64,000 nt of DNA from Spisula solida (taxonomy: Eukaryota > Mollusca > Bivalvia > Venerida > Mactridae). The notes below the pieces were generated by a model. It made no database searches. It was given only the letters and a program-made list of their open reading frames with translations, and was not told where the DNA came from. The translations under genes were made by a program, and so were the position numbers. This document shows, piece by piece, positions 24,100 through 36,628 of this stretch. The number at the start of each line of letters is the position of its first letter. Position 1 is the first letter of the stretch. The DNA lies in contig OX365959.1 in assembly GCA_947247005.1 (NCBI GenBank), positions 40,027,097 to 40,091,096 of the forward strand, read 5' to 3'.

Positions 24100-26515
24100 A
24101 ATTTGCTGTTTATTGGCAAATAAATAGACCTACGAGCTGCACCTTGCGACCTACGAGTAAACACGAGCTTAAAGCTGCGTCCAACGACATATGAGCTGCG
24201 ACCAACGAGCTAAAATCTGCGACCAAAGACCCACAAGCTGCGACTAACGTTCGACGTGCAGCGACAAACGAGTCGAACGTGCAGCGACAAACGAGTAAAC
24301 ATCTGCGACCAAGGACCTACTAGCTGCGACAAACGACCTACGTGCTGCGACCAACGAGTAAACAACTACGAGCTTAGAGCTGCGACCTACTAGTAACTTT
24401 CTACGAGCTATGAGCTGCGACCAACAACCTACGAGCTGCGACCAACGACCTATGTAATGCGACCAACGAAACGCTACGACCAACGAGCTACGACCTACGA
24501 GTTGAGACCAAAGAGGTTTAATCTGCGAGCTAAGAGCTGCGACCAACGACCTACTAGCTGCGACCAACAGCCTACGCGCTTTGACTAACGACCTACTAGC
24601 TGCGACCAACAGCCTACGCGCTTTGACTAACGACCTACGAGCTGCGACCTCCGAGTAAACATATACAAGCTAAGAGCTGCGACCAACGACCTAAGAGCTG
24701 CGACAAACGAGATAAGAGATGCGACCAACGACCTACGAGGTTCCACTAACTTTCCAACGAGTAAACATCTTTGAGCTAAGAGCTGCGACTAACGAGCTGC
24801 TACCAACGACCTACGAGTTGAGACCTACGAGTTGAGACCTACGAGTAAACATCTACGAGCTAAGAGCTGCGACCAACGACCTACTAGCTGCGACAATTGA
24901 CCTACGTGCTGCGACCAACGACCTACGCGCGTTGACTAACGACCTACGAGCTGCGCCCTACGAGTTAACAACTACGAGCTAAGAGATGCGACCAACGACA
25001 TAAGAGCTGCGACCAACAAGTAAACATCTTTGAGCTAAGAGCGGCCATCAACGAGCTAAGAGCTGCGACTAACGACCTACGACTTGCGACCTATGACCTA
25101 CAAGCTGCGTCCAACGAGTAAACATCTACGAGCTCACAGCTGCGACCATAGAGCTACAAGCTGCAATGAACGACATAAGAGCTACAACCAACGACCTGCG
25201 TTCTGAGACCAATGACCTACGAGCTGCGACGAACGAACTACGAGCTGCGACGAACGAGTTAAATCTACAAGCTAATAGTTGCGACCAACGGCCTAAGAGC
25301 TACGACCAACGACCTACGTGCTGCGACAATCGACCTACGTGCTGCGACTTACGAGTAAACATGTACAAGCTAAGAGCTGCGAACAGCGACCTACGAGCTG
25401 CGACCAACAACCTTCGTACTGCGACCAACGAGTAAACATCTACGAGCAAATAGCTGGGCCCATCGACCTACGAGCTTCGACCAATGAGTTAACGTCTACG
25501 AGCTAAGAGCTGCGACCAACAACCTACGAGCTTCGGCCAACGACCTACGTGCTGCGATCAACGATCTACGTGCTGCGACCAACGGCCTACGAGCTGCGAC
25601 TTACGAGTTAACATCTACAAGCTAAGAGCTGCGAACAGCGACCTACGAGCTGCGACCAACAACCTTCGTACTGCGACCAACGAGTAAACATCTACGAGCT
25701 AATAGCTGGGACCATCGACCTTTGAGCTTCAACCAACGAGTTAACGTCTACGAGTAAAGAGCTGCAATCAACGACCTAAGAGCTTCGGTCAACGACCTAC
25801 GTGCTGCGATCAACGACCTACATGCTGCGACCAACGGCTTACGAGCTGCTACCAACGAGCTAAGAGCTGTGACCAACGAGCTGCGATCAACGACTAACGA
25901 CCTACGAGCTGCGACCAACGATTTAAATCTACGAGCTAATAGCTGCGACCAACGGCCTAAGAGCTACGACCAACGACCTACGTGCTGCGACAATCGACCT
26001 ACGTGCTGCGACTAACGAGTAAACATGTACAAGCTAAGAGCTGCGAACAGCGACCTACGAGCTGCGACCAATGAGTTAACGTCTACGAGCTAAGAGCTGC
26101 GATCAACAACCTACGAGCTTCGGCCAACGACCTACGTGCTGCGATCAACGATCTACGTGCTGCGACCAACGGCCTACGAGCTGCGACTTACGAGTTAACA
26201 TCTACAAGCTAAGAGCTGCGAACAGCGACCTACGAGCTGCGACCAACAACCTTCGTACTGCGACCAACGAGTAAACATCTACGAGCTAATAGCTGGGACC
26301 ATCGACCTTTGAGCTTCAACCAACGAGTTAACGTCTACGAGTTAAGAGCTGCAATCAACGACCTAAGAGCTTCGGTCAACGACCTACGTGCTGCGATCAA
26401 CGACCTACATGCTGCGACCAACGGCTTACGAGCTGCGACCAACGACCCATGAGCTGCGATCAACGACCTACGAGCTGCGACCAACGAGTAAACATCTACG
26501 AGCTTAGAGCTGAAA
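24100..26515. repeat. Degenerate 21-bp minisatellite array, about 2.4 kb
   Basis: The unit is near CTACGAGCTGCGACCAACGA plus one base, with many variants and occasional longer inserts such as GAGTAAACATCTACGAGCTAA. A large internal duplication is visible: the word ACAAGCTAAGAGCTGCGAAC occurs at 25,375, 25,617, 26,029 and 26,204, with flanks matching in pairs (25,375 with 26,029; 25,617 with 26,204). Since 21 is divisible by three, the minus strand reads seven-residue SLVAA-type repeats. These frames are interrupted and are not called genes. Confidence 0.93.
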
Positions 26516-29175
26516 CTCACGTCTTAATTCCGAGGCTTTCTATATACTTTTTCTGTCTCGAAACCATAATTTAAATCCATGAAGTGTTTTCTAGACGTGT
26601 TGATATGTACCACTATACATATATCCTTTGTTGCCAGACGATTTGTTGTTCATTTTCTTTTTTATATTAGAATTAACGTCCTTTTTCAAAACCTGCTTCA
26701 GACAGATGACTTAACCATTGTTCATGGAATATTCAAGCAGTACTAACTACCAGTATCTATTCGACAAGCGACAGTCAACGTCATGCTTAATGTTGTTAAA
26801 ACTGTGTCCTTCATTCAGTTGTGTTTTGGGCATTGTGTTAGGAAAACGTTGGTGCAGAGAGATTGTCTTTGAAGAGAGGTTATGTTGTTGCTTTAGAGAA
26901 GGTTTGTCTGCAGACTTTGTCCTCAGCAGAGAGTCGCACTGGCGGAATTGATGAACAGATAATCGTTCTGGAGAGATTGACCAGGACAGTGTTGTTATCT
27001 AGAGGTGATTGCTCAAGAGATGAATATTCTGTGGAGGTAGATAGTGAAGAGATAGTCGGTTGGCAGAGGTAAGTTTTGCAGAGGGCAACAGTAGAGAGCA
27101 AAGTGCTTAGAAGTTGGCTGCTCTGTGAAGTTCTTGTATATAAATACTTGCACATCCTTCAGTCACTGTTATGTTATGCTTTGATATGTACGCTTGTAAA
27201 ACCCGCTGTTTAACAGAAGTGACTAACCACAGCGTTATTAGGATTATGTCAGATAAATAGCTTCACAAGCTTTAATCACAGTAACAAGATGTAATCAAAC
27301 AGGATAATTATCCATCTACTCTGCTATTCTCATCCAAAATACCGTGATATGAGGCGATTTCAAACGATCCGACGCATGCGCAATCGATCTTCCGGAATCA
27401 CATTTGACCTGGACTCCGCTGAGCCGCTGAACATCAAAGTTGACTTGATTTCAAACTTTTTTAGACTACAAAGACAACATATGACGACATTTCTTTGCTG
27501 CAGTGCACGATAATTAATCTAACGAGTTAAACACACAGTCAGTAAATGAGTTCCCCGGATGTGAGCCGGAGATGTTCGCTATGACAACACAAGTTTTGCG
27601 TTCAGTTATTTTCTGGTTAATATAAGCCCCTGGCTTTGATCACTGATCGGGAATAGATATTTTGTTCCAGAACATTTCTCGGATTTACCATCTACAAAAA
27701 TCGACGGGGTGTAGTCTTTTTTCTAAAACGCCACCCGTGGAGGTCTGAAAGAGATGCACGGAACTACACGTGTAATTTAACTTCATTTTGTCGGCACGTG
27801 CTAAATATGAAAGTACACGCTAGTTAATCTGTATCGTTAGTAAACATTATATACTTACCGTGTATTTATACTGATAAATCATTATATTACGTGATGAGTT
27901 AAGGTGTGTTAATTTCGTGATGGGTTAAGGTGTGTTAATTTCGTGGTTGAACTTCACCATGAAAGTTAATTCCCACGATTATTGAAACCCACGAAAATGC
28001 AACAGTCAGTTTTCCTTCTACTGTACGAATAAAAATTTAATCTTTCAATAAAATTATTCTCGAATTAATTTACATACTTTATGTCCGTTATACCATATGG
28101 CAAGTAGGGCAGCACAAAGGACTTCCTCCTGAGTCTGTCCTTGGCTAACTTCACATTGTTCCTAGGATTTTCTCTTAATTTTGAGTTCAGCATCCACACT
28201 GCACCACTTTGTCAACTTTGGTCTTCCACGTTTACTCATGCCTTCAGGGACCAGGGTTCTGTTTTATCAAAGCACTTACGATAAGCTTAAGGTTACGCTC
28301 AAATCAAAACCCTATGTAATTCATTCACAGCTGCCAATTGTGGTAAGGGGTCTGTTATATTAATGATCTTTCAGTAAATGCAATCCTTCAAACCACATAC
28401 TAATTATGTTCCTAATTATGTGAATTTGTATTTGAATTATGAAGAATTTAAATTAAAAATGTGTGCGTTACTTTACGATTTCCCTAAGTGCTTTGATAAA
28501 ACAGAACCCGGTTGGTGTCTAAATGTAAGGCTACGAATTTACGACAACTTTGAAATGCAGTTTAACTGAATTCTACGAACTCTAATGCACAAGAAAATAA
28601 TTATTTTACAGTATAATTTCCAACCCAGTCAGTATTAACTTGAACGTAGATGGTTTTACCAGTCCTAGTAGAGCAATTTATTATGATTGCCAAATTTCAT
28701 AAGCATTTTAATAATGGATCTAAGGCTGTATTTATGTGTTCAGAATGTGCTGAAGTCTTTTAGGTTCAACAGTTTACCATTTTGCATTTATTTGCACTTT
28801 TTTGTTGCGACGACATCTAAGAATATACGATATAATAGATATTCATAGATATTATATGAGAAATATACCAGCAAATCACGTGAACGGGATAAACATAAAA
28901 CACGCTTGTAACGAACTCGGCTAAAGGGAATTGTCTTTCCTCGGTTTTTATTCCAGTTTAATGCAGTTCTTCAACGATTCCAATTGATTCCCCAAACCAC
29001 TTTTTCTAGACTGTATCATAACCAGTACTCACTTACCCTAATAACCTTCAATAAGGAACCAGCAACTTCTCCACACATGTGGACATCGACATTGTTGTCA
29101 AAATTGTCAAGTCTTCGATCTAGTTTAGAAGTTTCCAAAACAGATAAGACTAACCTCCGACCTTGTGCACTCACC
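26516..29175. other. Non-coding stretch
   Basis: Nothing firmly supported. The interval 26,860-27,075 is G-rich, has two overlapping short frames and ends at a splice-donor-like GAGGTAAGT, but no domain is recognisable. TTAAGGTGTGTTAATTTCGTG is tandemly duplicated near 27,900-27,950. A reversed TACTGTAAAAT end lies near 28,605, related to the MITE at 7,281. Confidence 0.45.
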
Positions 29176-30455
29176 TTCGTATTGTACAACCTCCCTCATT
29201 GGTAGGGTCCCAAACCTCTTGTGTAAGGAACACGTGATAGGACCGCTTGCTGTCCTTCATATTGTACCTCATTGGTAGGGTCCCAAACCTCTTGTGTAAG
29301 GAACACGTGATAGGACCGCTTGCTGTCCTTCATATTGCACTTCATTGGTAGGGTCCCAAACCTCTTGTGTAAGGAACACGTGATAGGACTGCTTGCTGTC
29401 CTACATATTGTACCTCATTGGTAGGGTCCCAAACCTCTTGTGTAAGGAACACGTGATAGGGCCCCTTTCTGCCCTTCATATTGTACCTCATTGGTAGGGT
29501 CCCAAACCTCTTGTGTAAGGAACACGTGACAGGACCACTTTCTGCCCTTCATATTGTACCTCATTGGTAGGGTCCCAAACCTCTTGTTTAAGGGACACTT
29601 GACAGGACCGCTTGCTGACCTTTATATTGTACCTCATTGGTAGGGTCCCAAACCTCTTGTGTAAGGAACACGTGATAGGGCCACTTTCTGCCCTTCATAT
29701 TGTACCTCATTGGTAGGGTCCCAAACCTCTTGTTTAAGGGACACATGAAAAGACCACTATCTGCCCTTCATATTGTACCTCATTGGTAGGGTCCCAAACC
29801 TCTTGTTTAAGGGACACGTGACAGGACCGCTTGCTGACCTTTATATTGTACCTCATTGGTAGGGTCCCAAACCTCTTGTGTAAGGAACACGTGACAGGAC
29901 CACTTTCTGCCCTTCATATTGTACCTCATTGGTAGGGTCCTAAACCTCTTGTGTAAGGAACACGTGACAGGACCACTATCTGCCGTTCATATTGTACCTC
30001 ATTGGTAGGGTCCTAAACCTTTTGTGTAAGGAACACGTGACAGGACCACTTTCTGCCCTTCATATTGTACCTCATTGGTAGGGTCCTAAACCTCTTGTGT
30101 AAGGAACACGTGACAGGACCACTATCTGCCCTTCATATTGTACCTCATTGGTAGGGTCCTAAACCTCTTGTGTAAGGAACACATGACAGGACCACTTTCT
30201 GCCCTTCATATTGTACCTCATTGGTAGGGTCCCAAACCTCTTGTGTAAGGGACACATGACAGGACCACTTTCTGCCCTTTATATTGTACCTCATTGGTAG
30301 GGTCCCAAACCTCTTGTGTAAGGAACACGTGACAGGACCACTTTCTGCCCTTCATATTGTACCTCATTGGTTGGGTCCCAAACCTCTTGTGTAAGGGACA
30401 CATGACAGGACCGCTTGCTGACCTTTATAATGTACCTCATTGGTAAGGGACAAGT
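29176..30455. repeat. 73-bp minisatellite array, 17 full units
   Basis: The marker ATTGGTAGGG first occurs at 29,198 and last, as ATTGGTAAGG, at 30,439. The distance is exactly 17 x 73 bp, so there is no net insertion or deletion across the array. The unit contains CCCAAACCTCTTGTGTAAGG, then AACACGTGACAGGACCACTT and a CATATTGTACCTC end. Most units carry the E-box CACGTG. Variant units with GACCTTTATATTG at about 29,610 and 29,835 are three units apart, suggesting local higher-order duplication. Confidence 0.97.
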
Positions 30456-31743
30456 GAGTTTGTGTAACTGTATTAAATAACGTCATTACAAGTGATAGTA
30501 GCGTATAATTTTACAATTATTTGTCTGATGGTTTTTGTCATGACAAAAAACACAACAAGATTGTACACCAGAATTATAAAATATTAGGACTCAATATTAC
30601 TTCGAAATCATTTGAAACTTTAAACAATGTGCCACAATCCTTATCGGAGGATTCCAGTTGAAGCGTACCACGTGATCTGTAAATAACAATATTCTAAGAA
30701 TGGTGAAAAGATTTTCACCAAACACAAAGCTTCTCATTCTAATGATACAAATCTTCATCATCAATGGTATTTGATTCACAATGACAGTTGGACAACAGAA
30801 TCTGTCTCTTACAGTCAAACAATACATCGCTATCAATCTGTAGTGATGAATGTCCGTGAACTGACCACCTGTTCTTGTACTGACCATTAATTACTGGCGC
30901 TGATGGCGGTGTTAACTGTTTTAATTAGCGGCATGTTTGATGTTTGTAATTAGCGCGTGTGAATCTGACACCGGTTAATGACAGTACGATCTTATCGAAA
31001 GATGACAAAGTTATGGTATCACTTAAATTCTTCTTCTTATTAAGATATTGGCGATCCAAGTGTCAATATGAGATGTATGTTGTGTGTATAAATCATTTCT
31101 CGGTCTGAAGAATGTTAATAGTCCCGAAGTCCTTCACATTTACGACAATTAATATGATATTTCTTTAACGGTATTTGAAATAGGTTAAAATTGGTTTAAT
31201 AAGGTATAGCTCGCAGGAGATAACTCTAGCCTTATTAATAAATAAACACAGATTATATAAACACCACACGTTTGACTGACCGCTTGTTATCAGCGTAGAT
31301 TGAACGAGTAGAATCATTAAAAGCGATTATGCACACAACTGAACACAAATGGACATCGAAAATGCATTTATTTGTAAACAAAGGCTAGTGTTACCAGAGG
31401 ACTATAAACGCAAGAATTGAGGAAATCACGTTAAGGCTCTAATCCATCTATTGACACAGTATTCTTCTTCCATTAGTGATTAATGTTAAGAACTTAAAAT
31501 GTTGAATTAAAATAATTCCATGACTTATATCACAAGACCGGTTTTACATGGCCTTTCACATAGTGTTGAGTTTGGTGTTTTCGTCAACTATAAAGCATGA
31601 CGACAAAAACAGAGCGTGAAAAGCCCAAAAAGGAATACAATACAAAAAAGAAAAATCATACACCGCTAGTAGATCGAAAGGTCACAACATTGACAAAACA
31701 CATTGACAAAATGGACAAGAACTAAACTAAAAGATTATATTAA
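30456..31743. other. Non-coding stretch
   Basis: Nothing supported. A 96-codon minus-strand frame (30,597-30,887) has no recognisable domain. Confidence 0.5.
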
Positions 31744-32325
31744 GTCAGACAGGGAAGGCAGCACTCAACTTAACCAGCCGAGCACAGAAAACATTAAAAA
31801 CGCACAAAGCACAATGCCCAACTAAACAAGCGCAGATCCGCCCAAGTCCAAGCTGTCGAAAAGTATAATAAATTATAACTAGCTGAATGACCCAGTAGAA
31901 ATGATACAGCAACCAAAAGGCGGAATGCCTACGCTGAATGACCAAGAACTGCTGAACTACATGGTTATAGCAGCCTTTAGTCTCAAAAGTTAAATAACAG
32001 TATTAAAACGTTGAAAGGCCCGTATAGTCGGATGACCTACTAACTAGCTGAATGACACAGTTTCCACAGCAAAAGGACTATATTGCCCCGCTTTAGCGGT
32101 AAGAAATCTTAAATCGAAGAAGTGCCCAACACACTACCGACCAAGAAAATTAAACGCCCCTTGTCTCATAGTTTAAAAACTGAATAGAAAAGATTCAGCA
32201 AACAAAAGGCAGAAAGCCCACGCTGAATGACCTAGTTACAACAGTAAAACTGCTGAACTACATAGTTTTAGCAGCCTTTAGTCACAAAAGTTAAGTAACA
32301 GTATTAAATCGTTGAAAGGCCCGAT
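31744..32325. repeat. Dispersed repeat block with an internal direct duplication
   Basis: It begins with GACAGGGAAGGCAGC, the dispersed motif also seen near 2,480 and 40,037. It contains two copies of a roughly 110-120 bp segment, 31,913-32,022 and 32,198-32,322, sharing CGCTGAATGACC, GCTGAACTACAT and CGTTGAAAGGCCCG. The spacing is about 290-300 bp. This may be a decayed mobile element with tandem internal units. There is no coding sequence. Confidence 0.65.
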
Positions 32326-33218
32326 TTCAGCAACAAAGACTCGAGCAATAAATCTTTCATAAAGCAACCGCCAGTGACTTTATAGGCCTATTACATAAAT
32401 ATTTGGTTAAGATAGGAAAATACGTCATACAAATATTTAAGCTCGATTTGAGCTTCAGAACCTTTAAATCGTAAGACAGGAATACCATTTTCGTCGTAAA
32501 AGGCTGTGTGTGCTGATTGCGCTGTTTGCGCTTGTTTATAAGAAGATTTAGTACAAATCCAGCTGACACAGTTGAGGAATCTTGAATCCTCTTTGTCCCG
32601 AGGGGAACATACGTATCTGTACAAGGCATGGAAGTGGTATTAGTTCCGTAAAAGCCAATTAGGTAAGAGACATTATCTACCATCATTTACCGCCTCAAAC
32701 CTCCAATGTACGGGTAGAGTATTACATAGACAGACATAAATAAGTAAATAAGACAGAAACACGTGCGCAAGAGATGCTAAACATTCCTTATATGGCGTTG
32801 ATTTTAAAAAGGGATTAGAAATAAACCCGGAATGGTGATTGATTGTCGGATAAGGTGTTGTTTTTATGCAAGCATTGCTCTTTACGAGGACCATGCATGG
32901 AATCTACATTATTCACAATTCAGACAGATTTAGAATGGTTTAACTGAACTTGAACTCGTTTGACATTTCTCAAATTCTCTTCAACGAAGTAAACAATCTT
33001 TAAGCAGAAGCCACGGTGGAGGTATTGCCTGAAGAATTGCATGTACATTTTGTATATCAATTGCATGTTATTTATCGCAGCCACCTGCTGACCATTTGAG
33101 TAACATACTCAGAAGAACATTATTTTGTTATTTTAGATTATACAGTGGGTAAAAAAATAGCTTGTTTGTACATTATCTGAATTCATATAACATGCTATGT
33201 TTAATGAAGATAGTTGTA
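32326..33218. other. Non-coding stretch
   Basis: A 109-codon minus-strand frame (32,357-32,686) overlaps a second one and shows no domain. Nothing else is supported. Confidence 0.5.
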
Positions 33219-33745
33219 ATCAAACTTTCAGCCAATGTATACTTGTTTACAAAACGATTGACCAATCAACATATCGTCTACGTCATGACTTTATGTTTAG
33301 TGTATCATCTGTTTCTGTGTTTTCAAACATTTAGCCAATGAAAACGTGTTTTACAAAACGATTGACCAAACAACATATCGTCTACGTCATGACTTTATGT
33401 TGAGTGTATCATCTGTTTATGTGTACTACGTCATGACTTTATGTTGAGTGTATCATCTGTTTATGTGTTCTACGTCATGACTTTATGTTGTGTGTAACAT
33501 CTGTTTATGTGTACTACGTCATGACTTTATGTTGAGTGTATCATCTGTTTATGTGTACTAAGTCATGACTTTATGTTGAGTGTATCATCTGTTTATGTGT
33601 ACTACGTCATGACTTTATGTTGAGTGTATCATCTGTTTATGTGTACTAAGTCATGACTTTATGTTGAGTGTATTATCAGTTTATGTGTACTATGTCATGA
33701 CTTTATGTTGTGTGTAACATCTGTTTATGTGTACCACGTGATACA
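33219..33745. repeat. 44-bp minisatellite array with a 104-bp leading duplication
   Basis: Eight units begin at 33,383, 33,427, 33,471, 33,515, 33,559, 33,603, 33,647 and 33,691, an exact 44-bp period. The unit is TACGTCATGACTTTATGTTG, then AGTGTATCATCTG and TTTATGTGTAC. A further copy at 33,279 lies in a larger unit of about 104 bp that is duplicated once (GCCAATG at 33,231 and 33,334). The larger unit appears to have seeded the 44-bp expansion. Confidence 0.95.
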
Positions 33746-34631
33746 CACCTTTCTGGCTGGTAAACATTGTCCTTTTATTCGCATATCTGAAAAGCAATAT
33801 CAATCTTGCCTAGCAGTCTATGTTAACAGCGTAATTGTTCAAATCAAGTATAAAATTATTCAGATCACGCAATTTACGGGGAAAACATAACGTCTGCAAT
33901 TCTGTATGTTCGTAATACATGCTTAGATAATGAAGATATTGCGTGCTCCGTAAATTCCAATTTTCCAGTTGACTGTGACTGCGATTTATTTTCCCCGTAC
34001 TTGATGACGCAGGATTGGTACAAATTAGAATTTATGAGACTTGATCTTTTTTTCTAACACTAGGGACCATCTCAAGGGAATCTACGTCCATTTGAGTTCA
34101 CCGTCCAGCACCGGAAACAGTTTCTTTTAACCGGATAATTTTCTGACTTGACTGGCTTTTACTTATACCGCAATAAACATCAAAGCATCCCTGATGATTT
34201 AGGACGGTACGGCAATTTCCGTTTTTGTCTGGCCACTAAAACCTTCGTATAAAAGAATTACTTATTCGGCCATTTATGTCTAATTGGAGATTTAGAGTGG
34301 AATTCTCGTACTTAATGGAGTTATTCAAGGCGGAGTTGACAGTAAGAATTGAGACAAATTAAGTTACCCACGTCAGTTAGCTTGACAAAGAAATTAAACA
34401 GTCTTTGTGGCCTCAGGATTCTGTATGTTGGGCACGAATAACTAGTTTCATGGTATTTATAAATCAATAATGGCCGTAACTTTTACTGTGACCTCAGGAT
34501 TAAGTATTTGTTAGCACATATAATAACTAGTTACATGTTATACCTATGCTAGCCGTTTCATTGTGACCTCAGGATTCGGATTTTGTTTCGTTGGTAAACA
34601 TATCGAGTGTACTAGAATTCATTATCACATA
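33746..34631. other. Non-coding stretch
   Basis: Nothing firm. The word TG(A/G)CCTCAGGATT recurs three times between about 34,408 and 34,575 at 75-85 bp spacing, a possible weak tandem repeat. Confidence 0.45.
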
Positions 34632-34917
34632 GAGCGAGTTCAGCTGTCCTACCAGAGTTAACTCTAGTGACGTAAGAATCTAAAAATAAACTAACTCTTG
34701 GATCTCTTCAGCAAAACAAAAAGAGTTATACTAGAGTAAACAAACATGTGATTCGTAAGAAATTATCCGAGGTGTTTCGATTGGAACTACAGTAACCCAG
34801 CCTCGCAGCGGGGTTGAACTCTAGGACACTCGAGTACACTCGAGGGTTTAAACTCGACTCGTTTTGCTGCAACTCTAGTTAACCGAGTTTACCCTCGTAA
34901 GTCAGCTGAACTCGCTC
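34632..34917. mobile_element. MITE, 286 bp (GAGCGAGTTCAGCTG ends)
   Basis: The left end GAGCGAGTTCAGCTG and the right end CAGCTGAACTCGCTC are exact reverse complements over 15 bp, with a partial inner match around AACTCTAG / CTAGAGTT. The interior repeats ACTCGAG and ACTCTAG words. No open frame is present. Confidence 0.78.
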
Positions 34918-36528
34918 ATTAATAACGTAATCTTCCGAAAACTCGTTAAGAAATATTGATCTCCAAAGACATCTCATGGCGGATCCTATATGTATCAAAA
35001 GTTTGTTGGCATACTAGCAAATACTAGTAGTAAGATAATGGTACATAAAGGATGGTGGTTATCTTGTAGTCTAAGGATCCAATATTTAGCAAAAAGAACA
35101 AATCTGTGTTTGAGTAATTAGGACTGAATGGTGTATTGTTATGATAAAGGGACTAGTTAGGCCCAGTACTGGTTCGCCCAGTGACAGGATAATAGGTATG
35201 TGTGGTCTCCAAATTAGTGAAATATTGTCGCCGAATGTTTTAAAAACCAACTCAATGTATCAATTGTCCGTACCTTAGTTAATAGTTTAATGTCACCCAA
35301 TTCTAACTTGTTCATCGTGAAGCAAATAACAGCATCTTTCTGTTTAGTTCTTGGTTCATAAAGAATGATTGGTAAAACTTTAAAAAAACGCGTACATATC
35401 AGTTGAACTTGCCTAGTTAACCAGTTCTTACCACCTCATCGGTAAGCAAATCTCTCTGTGATACCCTGCATGGCGATAACTTTAGATTTGTCTCAATCAA
35501 ATTATCAAGAGATGTTCGAGAATAAACGATCTTCATTTTAGTAGATTCTCAATCTCTACTAACTAAAATTAATGTACATATTTAGGTGTAGATTGTAGTC
35601 CTATGGAATGCATAGGGACAGGTATTACAAGAATAAAACACAATTATACTTTGTTAAAATACACGTCAGGGGACAAGTCTTACTGTATGTCTTCATTTGG
35701 TTTCAGGAATAAAGAGTTATTGTAATTTATGTTTGTCTGCTCTTGTTTTTATAGGAACTGTACGGGAGCTTGTTTATTCATTGTGGGTGTCATTATGTAG
35801 ACTTGTACATGTAGTATCTTTTTTGGGGGACACATAAGGTCTCTTTCATAAGAGTCGCCGCTTCTATATGGTTTTGAATTATCATAAAGTTTAATTTGTT
35901 TTCAGCAAAGGAGAGTTATAATATACCAATATATTTGTGATAATGATATTTGACTATATGACTTAGTTTAAGGCTTTTCTGACGCGCCTCGTCTTTATGA
36001 TTTTAGTAATGTAAACATTCCGAGGACATTAAAATTGTAGCTCAGGCATTTTGAAGTGAGACCACCTAAACTGTTGTAGTTGGACAGAATTGACAATAAA
36101 GACTGTAAAATCATCCATTTTTGTCGGTAATAGATTTCGCAGGTTTTGATAAAATAGTACCGGATTATTTTTTCTCTAATTTTGTTTATTATTTTTTCTT
36201 TTATTCTGGTTTTTTTCTCATCTATTTTTTCCGAAATAGCTCCTTGTTAAATGCGGTTACTATATATGCGGTTACTATATATATGTTGCCATATGTCTAC
36301 ATCGTCATAACGTGCTATATATCTTAATCCATATCTTATATTACATATGTATGTTCATATATTGTAACTACATGTATATCGGGAATTAAAAGTTAAATCA
36401 CAAAAATGGTACCACAAGGACGTTTACTTGTAGATTTGATGATTTTCAGTACTTTGTTCCATTGAAGTTGATTAGTCGGGTCTTCTATATTTCAAGTTGA
36501 AGAAAACCCCTGAGAAGTAATCATAATA
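34918..36528. other. Non-coding stretch
   Basis: Nothing supported beyond a tiny duplication of ATGCGGTTACTATATAT near 36,250. Confidence 0.5.
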
Positions 36529-36628
36529 TAGGCAATTATAGTTTGATGGCCACTGACCCTTTAACCATTCCAGATCTTATATAGGTAATTATAGTTTGAC
36601 GACCACTGACCCTTTCACCATTCCAGAC
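36529..36628. repeat. 53-bp tandem duplication
   Basis: GGCAATTATAGTTTGATGGC at 36,531 and GGTAATTATAGTTTGACGAC at 36,584 start two adjacent similar units, both containing CCACTGACCCTTT and CCATTCCAGA. Confidence 0.8.

Noticed and set aside
24244..26520. Repeat proteins of SLVAA type (minus strand) and NDLRAATNE type (plus strand)
   Set aside because: They are by-products of the 21-bp array, interrupted repeatedly and without a complete gene structure.
26863..27074. Candidate coding exon ending at GAGGTAAGT
   Set aside because: The donor-like site is good but there is no recognisable domain, no matching acceptor and no partner exon; two overlapping frames are equally open.
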